Origin: Typha latifolia
Lineage: Eukaryota; Streptophyta; Magnoliopsida; Poales; Typhaceae
Assembly (NCBI GenBank): GCA_019914945.1
Contig: CM034109.1
Span: forward strand, 744,001-808,000
Length of the DNA stretch: 64,000 nt
Direction of reading: 5' to 3'
Below, piece by piece: positions 59,601 through 64,000 of the stretch (within the stretch, counting starts at the first letter, position 1; every line of letters starts with the position of its first letter). The notes under the pieces were generated by a model. The model saw only the letters and a program-made list of their open reading frames with translations, was not told the origin of the DNA and did no database searches. Both the position numbers and the translations under genes were made by a program.

Positions 59601-61456
59601 GATTTACTTGATTCAATGTGTGACATGCTGGTCTTACTGTTCTTCTGATTCGAGCCAGAGGACTTGTCCATGTGATGAACCTTTCCTGAACCCTTTGACT
59701 TGCCAACAAAAGATATACTGGTTGGAGAAACATCTTTCCCAGATCGATAAGATAATGGCTGTGGAGTAGCTTCATCAGAACTCTCTGTCAGAGAACAACA
59801 TTAACTTCTATGACCAACTAGGGAAGAATGTATTGAAGAACTGACTCATCCTAAAGGTAACTTAATATACAATTAGGATAAAAGAGTGTCTTAAAGCAAA
59901 TTATGAAATTAATATAGAAAATGGCACAATCTAATTTGTTTACTTTCTAGAACAAGTCAAAAACTTTATCTATACCTCTGACCTCTGATTCAATGTCTTT
60001 CTTATTACGACTTGGAACATAGCCAGGAGCATAGCCAACTCGATGAGAGTTTGTTGACCTGAACAAGATGAAAGGAAACTTTCTGATGAAAAAAGAGAAT
60101 TTTTTTTAATGCTAGATTGCGATTTATATGATTACAACAAACCAATATGTTTTCTGCATTTGGACTAGGCGCGCTTCGAGTCTTGAAAGAATTGTTGTCC
60201 GTTCAAAGTCCTGTTTATCATGAGCTGGTTCAACAAAATTGGCCTCCAGAACACCTGCAGTGCAGAAATTTTCAAGAGCCCTCGTAGTCGCAGAAAGATA
60301 TAGAAAAGCTTAGAGAAGAGAAGTACCTATAACACCACGCCCACCACTACCTGCAGCAGTCCAAACCCTCCAGAAAGGCTAAAAGACAAAAGAGAAGTAA
60401 GAGAAGATTGTCTCACAAAATAACCAGTGCCGCCATCTGGCACTCAAAACTAACGAAGTACAAACTGTTGCCAAAGTTATCTATTATTCATCTTTTCCTT
60501 ATCTTGCAACCAAGCAGACAAAACCTTTCAAGAGAAAACCATATTCCATATAGTGTTTTTCAAATGATTGCCTAAAAGATCTAGTGCAGCAACAAAATCA
60601 TTCACGACTGCTCTCCATCTTATTACCAAATAGAAGATCCAAAAGCTTATTCTCATTTGCTGACCAAAACATCCATCTCATTTTCTTAGTTTTTTTTTGT
60701 CTATGTACCTCCTTAATATTCTAGAACACTCCTCAATTTACTAACTTTAGCCAATTGATCTTCTGGCAGGCCAGAAGATTTAAACTCACTACAACTTTTC
60801 AGCTCTTACTACGAGAATAGAAGTAAGAATGTCAGTTTCAGCAACAACTGAGAGTTTAGACTGCTACCATTGTTTCATTTGAGGAGCTGTTTCCATTTCC
60901 TTTTTATTGGGAATGGTTTCGATAGTAGAGAAGCCCCACTGTTATAGGGGGCTTCCTGTTTTTTTTCCTTAAAAGTTAACACTAAACAGAAAAACAGATA
61001 TAGTTGGGATAATAACACTTAGTGACTAAATCTCATGAGAGCTTAAGAATATAACAAGTTAACAACTATCTCAAGGATAAGGCAAAATATGGAAGAAAGG
61101 TAGAGAGATACCTTTATTAGTCGATTCTTGTGATAGACATTAAATCCTTGAATATCGATATGATGTTTTGCATCCTTAACAAAACCAATTGTTACAACAG
61201 CAACCATCTGGCGTAAAAGAAAATAAAAAAAGAAAGTGTTACAATATAAATCTTTTGACTGCAGCAGCGAAAAAAGCAGGAAGAGAAACATCATTACATC
61301 TGGATCCTTCGGAATCCCATCAGATGACTGTGGCTTATATGTGACCTCTTGCTTAAACATCATATCATTCACAATGTTATGGTGTTCAATCTCTTTACCA
61401 CGCAGAATCATTCTGAAGACGGGCGGTATTCTGAGGTAGAGAATCGATGCATAACT
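50651..61456 (-). CDS. MORC: MORC-type GHKL ATPase, C-terminal part (5' end missing)
   Basis: Ten exons (minus): 61456-61298, 61207-61112, 60378-60327, 60254-60143, 60058-59976, 59784-59267, 56796-56699, 56556-56481, 51045-50923 and 50731-50651; 1398 bp, 465 aa to the stop, all GT-AG with matching phases. The first exons give SYASILYLRIPPVFRMILRG, VVTIGFVKDAKHHIDIQGFN, GVLEANFVEPAHDKQDFERT and LSRLEARLVQMQKTYW, the S5-fold half of plant MORC ATPases. A Ser/Lys-rich linker with an RSKRLR basic patch follows, then a coiled coil (EQEALIDIFSEERSRRD, EEENLRKKL). This C-terminus resembles Arabidopsis MORC4/MORC7. MORCs act in the nucleus in heterochromatin compaction and RNA-directed silencing. The GHKL ATPase half is not in the window as far as I can see. 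Confidence 0.9.
51270..51410. repeat. CGGATCGG-type dispersed repeat, copy 1
   Basis: CpG-rich sequence made of CGGATC/ATCGGC/GATCGACCGAT words, inside the largest MORC intron. Related sequence occurs at 55870-55925 and 62500-62650. High CpG in AT-rich DNA suggests a young or recently mobile repeat; class unknown. Confidence 0.5.
52640..55900 (+). mobile_element. LINE (L1-type) relic lacking its reverse transcriptase
   Basis: Opposite in orientation to MORC, in its 5.4 kb intron (51046-56480). The ORF1 relic (about 52790-53440) has the DUF4283-type block WTFTHAKFWVQFHGLPLKYL and a knuckle relic RLPRFCSFCASIGNE, in which the His is lost. A Pro/Ser-rich stretch follows (53590-54450). ORF2 begins near 54517 with the endonuclease words NCRGCGG, FLSETK, GGIYSDPH and YDFNAI. 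From about 55240 the C-terminal region follows, with NGVFSAKAAYNAL and the zf-RVT block TFLWRCLACVIPVRAILHSR. Reverse transcriptase, expected between about 55150 and 55240, is deleted. Stops interrupt throughout. Immobile. Confidence 0.8.
55870..55925. repeat. CGGATCGG-type repeat fragment, copy 2
   Basis: GATCGGCCGTCC, GATACGTATCGGCAATATTGG and CGTCTGTCGG match the style of the repeats at 51.3 and 62.5 kb. It abuts the LINE relic and may mark its 3' junction. Confidence 0.4.
56030..56340. repeat. CT-rich low-complexity tract
   Basis: Imperfect CTCTC/ACTCTCTCCC repeats, purine-rich in the sense of the MORC transcript. No coding content. Confidence 0.7.
56338..56405 (-). repeat. G-run tract in MORC intron, near the donor site
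   Basis: The plus strand reads CCCCCG and CCCCCTT repeats, so the MORC pre-mRNA (minus sense) carries about ten runs of three or more G. The tract starts 76 nt downstream of the exon ending at 56481. It meets the usual G-quadruplex pattern many times over. G-runs near donor sites can act as splicing elements; this is inference. Confidence 0.75.
56542..56671 (-). repeat. 65 bp tandem duplication including a splice acceptor
   Basis: Two units, 56542-56606 and 56607-56671, differ at about one base. Each contains, on the minus strand, TTCTTTCTACCATAG followed by GATATCAAAAATGGA: the acceptor of the MORC exon 56556-56481 and its first 14-15 bases. Only the unit next to the exon gives an open frame. 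Confidence 0.85.
57150..57240. repeat. GTGCC/GGCAC-word repeat fragment
   Basis: Words such as GTGGCACAATACCGGCAC and CGTGCCAGCACAATA lie in the MORC intron 56797-59266. They are related to the more GC-rich stretch at 58030-58150. Confidence 0.4.
58030..58150. repeat. GTGCCGTGCC-type GC-rich repeat
   Basis: GTGCCAGTGGCAC, CGTGCCGAGCCGTGCCGAC, GTACCGGTCCGGCAC and CGTGCCAGTCATGTGCC make a degenerate inverted and direct repeat cluster in the MORC intron. A GTGCCACTGACACTTTGGGG remnant lies at about 58997. Possibly the two ends of one inserted element. Confidence 0.45.
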
Positions 61457-61641
61457 CTGCATGCAGGGGGAGAATAATTATAATCACACACAATAGATAT
61501 CCAAGTTTGCTGATTATAACAACTACGCTTTCTTACTCATAACTAACTAAACAGAGTTGGTGCTTTCAATTCTTGATATAGTCTCTTTAAATTCAAAGAT
61601 GTGAAACACAAGATTTAAAATGCATTTGCATGCTTGTTATA

Positions 61642-62124
61642 TTCTTAGTAAGTAGACAGCTACAGTAAATGATGTACCTAACATGAAGCCATATAATTTT
61701 CATACGCTTGGTTGGCATACCAACCATACATAACTAAGAATCAATGAAACAATCAACTCATCTCCTCGTGAAAGTTTTTTAGCCAATAGAATATGTTGTA
61801 AAAACTAGGATGTAGGTTAAGATAGTATGACCATTGATGTTTCGATGCTTGAGAAAAATGGATTTATTCATTTGACTACTCAATATAACAAAATAAAAGA
61901 AAAGATAGAAGGAAACTAGATAAGAAGAGAACATTAAATCCGTACATATAGAAATAAAGGAAGTATATAGAGTTGTTAATTTATCTTATAGTCAAATTTA
62001 TGAGTCATAGTATTGAACTTCCAGAAAGTAATACAAATGGTTGGTATGTCAACCAAATGTTCGAAAATCATTTGACATCATGTTAGGCAGATCATTTAAC
62101 TGTAGCTGTCTACTTACTAAGAAG
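61642..62124. mobile_element. Foldback element with 86 bp inverted arms
   Basis: The left arm 61642-61727 (TTCTTAGTAAGTAGACAGC ... TTGGCATACCAACCAT) and right arm 62037-62122 (ATGGTTGGTATGTCAACCAA ... GCTGTCTACTTACTAAGAA) are imperfect reverse complements along their full length. They enclose about 310 bp of AT-rich sequence without coding capacity. Long arms suggest a foldback or Mutator-like MITE. I could not define a convincing target duplication. Confidence 0.7.
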
Positions 62125-62499
62125 ATAAATATAAAACTGTAGAATAAGAAAAAGCCTTCTGTAAGAACATTTTTAATGATTAACCAAGGAAAGACGTTAA
62201 ATTTTAGAGAAAATTGAGTGCCTAGGAAACATACTGATGTAATCCAAGAAAGGAATGTCTATACAGACAGGCACAGAAGGGAATGTCAGAGGGAAACGTT
62301 AAGGGGTATTGTCATAAGCATGGCAGGGTTTCTGTCATGAATTTGCAAAAGAGAGGAAGAGTTAGGGTAACCTTAAGTTTTCTCCTTCTCAGAGCATTCT
62401 TCCAAGTTAATAAGACAAAGCTAGATGATGATGACACGAAGAAGCCGAAATTAAGCACCATGTTAGATACAACTATGACAGTGGAAGGTGTGTCATTTC

Positions 62500-62660
62500 A
62501 TGGATCCCAAAATTGGCCAATCCTGAGTCGGATCGGCTGATCCGGATAGGGATCAGCCATAACCAATCCCGATTAGACCGGTTTCGACCAGTATAGGTCG
62601 ATTTCGACCGTATCGACTGATCTGTCTCGGCCGTATCGGCTGAAAACAACAATATCAGCT
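62500..62660. repeat. CGGATCGG-type dispersed repeat, copy 3
   Basis: GAGTCGGATCGGCTGATCCGG, TCGATTTCGACCGTATCGAC and CGGCCGTATCGGCTG: the most CpG-rich of the three copies. Non-coding. Confidence 0.55.
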
Positions 62661-63401
62661 AAAATTAACTTTTTTTTTTAAGATTTAGGTCGAATCTAAA
62701 ATATATCTAACCAAGGAGATATTAATAATTAATGTTATCAATTGTTTTTTTTTTCAGTTTTTACTCTCTTGTCTCTCGTGCACGCTCTCCTTTTATTCTC
62801 ACACTTCACCAAGTTTATTTGACGGTTGTTCCAATAAGCTCCTCTAGCTAGTCCACACTTTGGTGTACTTAGATGACTTTTTTTTCTCTTTTCTCACCCA
62901 CTTTTTAACTCATCTTTTCTTACTGCTATAGAACAACAGTGAAGAAATATATCTCTTTATGTTGTTCTGCAATAATAATCTACGAGTATAAAAATTTGCC
63001 CAATTTAAGTCGAAATTTATTATAGTTTTGAGTGAATTTTTTTTTAGTTTTTAACAATGTATTGAAAAGTGGCCGCGGATTGCAAACGATCACTCCACTA
63101 CCTAGCGCCTAGGTGAAAGGTGGGTGTCAAGACGGTCTAGCAATTTAATATATAAAAAATAAAAAATAGTTGTATATCAGATAATATATATGTATATATA
63201 TTAATATAGTATTTATAAAATTTTAGTAGTGCAATTCACAACATAAAAATAATAGATTATAAATTTATAATTCACAAATATGCATACATTATTTTATTAA
63301 CATCTTAATAATAAATTATCATGATCTGAAATTAAATGCATTAGTTGGTGGTTTGAAATGGATTAATAGTTTGTATCTTTGGTGATTCCCAATGTTAACA
63401 T

Positions 63402-63529
63402 GAGCTAGACTTTCTTTTCCATATGACCTCTCTCTTTTCCACCACTCTCTTCCCCCACATGGCTGAGCCAGACTTTCTTTTCCACATGACCTCTCTCTTT
63501 TCCACCACTCTCTCTTCCCCCACATGGCT
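63402..63529. repeat. 63 bp tandem repeat, two copies
   Basis: Units starting GAGC(T/C)AGACTTTCTTTTCC at 63402 and 63465 share CATGACCTCTCTCTTTTCC and CCCCCACATGGCT. A third degenerate piece may follow to about 63570. Frames through it are repeat artefacts. Confidence 0.75.
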
Positions 63530-63589
63530 TTCCATTTCCCAACTCTTTCTCACCACTCTCTTTCCCACGTGGCCTCTGTCAAAACTAGA

Positions 63590-63810
63590 AAAAAAAAATT
63601 GGGGTTGAGAGAGGAGGGTGCACGTGCTCTGCACGTGCAGCCCCTCCCCTTTCCCTCTCCGGCACGCGACTAGGCGCGGAGAGAAATCGCGCCTAATCCA
63701 GATTGGATTAGGTCTGGATTTCCATTCTAATCTATAAATTAAACCCTAATCATCTCTCTCCTCAAAAACCCCCCTCCAGCCTCCTTCCCCTCCTTCGTTT
63801 TCTTATTTGC
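63590..63810 (+). repeat. LTR-promoter-like segment
   Basis: GC-rich palindromic words (GTGCACGTGCTCTGCACGTGC at about 63619; GGCGCGGAGAGAAATCGCGCC at about 63674) precede a TATA-like CTATAAATTAAACCCTAA (about 63731) and a CT-rich leader. This matches the layout of a retrotransposon U3/R region and parallels the minus-strand segment at 1434-2100. It directly precedes the integrase fragment, which is not the normal order. Confidence 0.4.
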
Positions 63811-63824
63811 TCGCACCGTCGGAG

Positions 63825-64000
63825 TGGAAGGAAAATTGGAATGATCATCTTCCACTCATGGAGTTCTCATACAATAATAGCTATCATTCGAGTTTAGGGC
63901 TAGCACCTTACGAGGCGTTGTATGGTAGAAAATGCAGATCTCTACTTTGTTGGTTTGAGGTTGGTGAAAGACAATTATTGGGACCTGATATAGTACAAGT
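63825..64000 (+). mobile_element. Ty3/gypsy integrase fragment (runs off the edge)
   Basis: An uninterrupted frame begins near WKENWNDHLPLMEFSYNN and continues YHSSLGLAPYEALYGRKC, then GERQLLGPDIVQ to the window end. This is the C-terminal part of the integrase catalytic core of plant Ty3/gypsy elements, including the last catalytic-core helix region. No stop codon occurs in the visible 58 codons, so the element may be fairly young. The start of the fragment is abrupt, without upstream integrase. Confidence 0.85.

Larger units (their letters stand above)
61457..64000. other. Region upstream of the visible MORC exons, no exon found
   Basis: 2.5 kb with no recognisable MORC exon on the minus strand. 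It contains a foldback element, a CGGATCGG-type repeat, a short tandem repeat and Ty3/gypsy sequence. It is probably one long intron whose 5' neighbour lies beyond the window, or a disrupted gene end. Confidence 0.5.

Noticed and set aside
62283..62540. 85-codon plus-strand frame
   Set aside because: No recognised domain; its 3' part runs into the CGGATCGG-type repeat.
1..64000. CRISPR array, operon, phage or bacterial defence system
   Set aside because: Genes are spliced plant genes. The tandem repeats seen are microsatellites, short duplications or retroposon units without regular spacers.

Overview
This 64 kb window is plant nuclear DNA. It has spliced genes with GT-AG introns, plant-only protein families, many GA/CT and TA microsatellites and abundant transposon debris. 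Several genes (glutaredoxin, first GDPD exons) have GC-rich 5' coding sequence in AT-rich surroundings, which suggests a monocot; this is inference. I found no tRNA, rRNA, organelle insertion or CRISPR array.

Six genes can be reconstructed from sequence, with exon phases that close exactly: a NAC083/VNI2-like NAC factor (6679-8127, minus, 238 aa); a GDPD1-like glycerophosphodiester phosphodiesterase (12288-16286, minus, 373 aa); a PBL27-like class VII receptor-like cytoplasmic kinase (22825-26900, minus, 466 aa); an intronless ROXY-type glutaredoxin (36165-36560, minus, 131 aa); a membrane-anchored ubiquitin-fold (MUB) protein (45783-48566, plus, 117 aa); and the C-terminal 465 codons of a MORC-type ATPase (50651-61456, minus), whose 5' part I could not find before the window ends. 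A seventh locus, 2725-4395, is a decayed copy of a plant ARM/TPR-repeat gene split by a MITE.

The rest is mostly mobile-element sequence. A ~0.95 kb Harbinger-like MITE family has one copy in the ARM pseudogene and one in GDPD intron 2. There is a degraded Ty1/copia element (31.8-33.6 kb, minus), a LINE relic lacking its reverse transcriptase inside a MORC intron (52.6-55.9 kb, plus), and a Ty3/gypsy integrase fragment running off the right edge. Smaller pieces are hAT-like, SINE-like and poly(A)-ended repeats, a ~480 bp foldback and several tandem duplications.

The genes are not an operon or an evident pathway; they are independent plant loci. The most useful regulatory signals are four GNATATNC (P1BS) sites in 270 bp upstream of GDPD1, expected for phosphate-starvation control, and two features of one MORC intron-exon region: a 65 bp tandem duplication that copies a splice acceptor, and a G-run cluster just downstream of the next donor. 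I see no evidence for a wholly new biological system.
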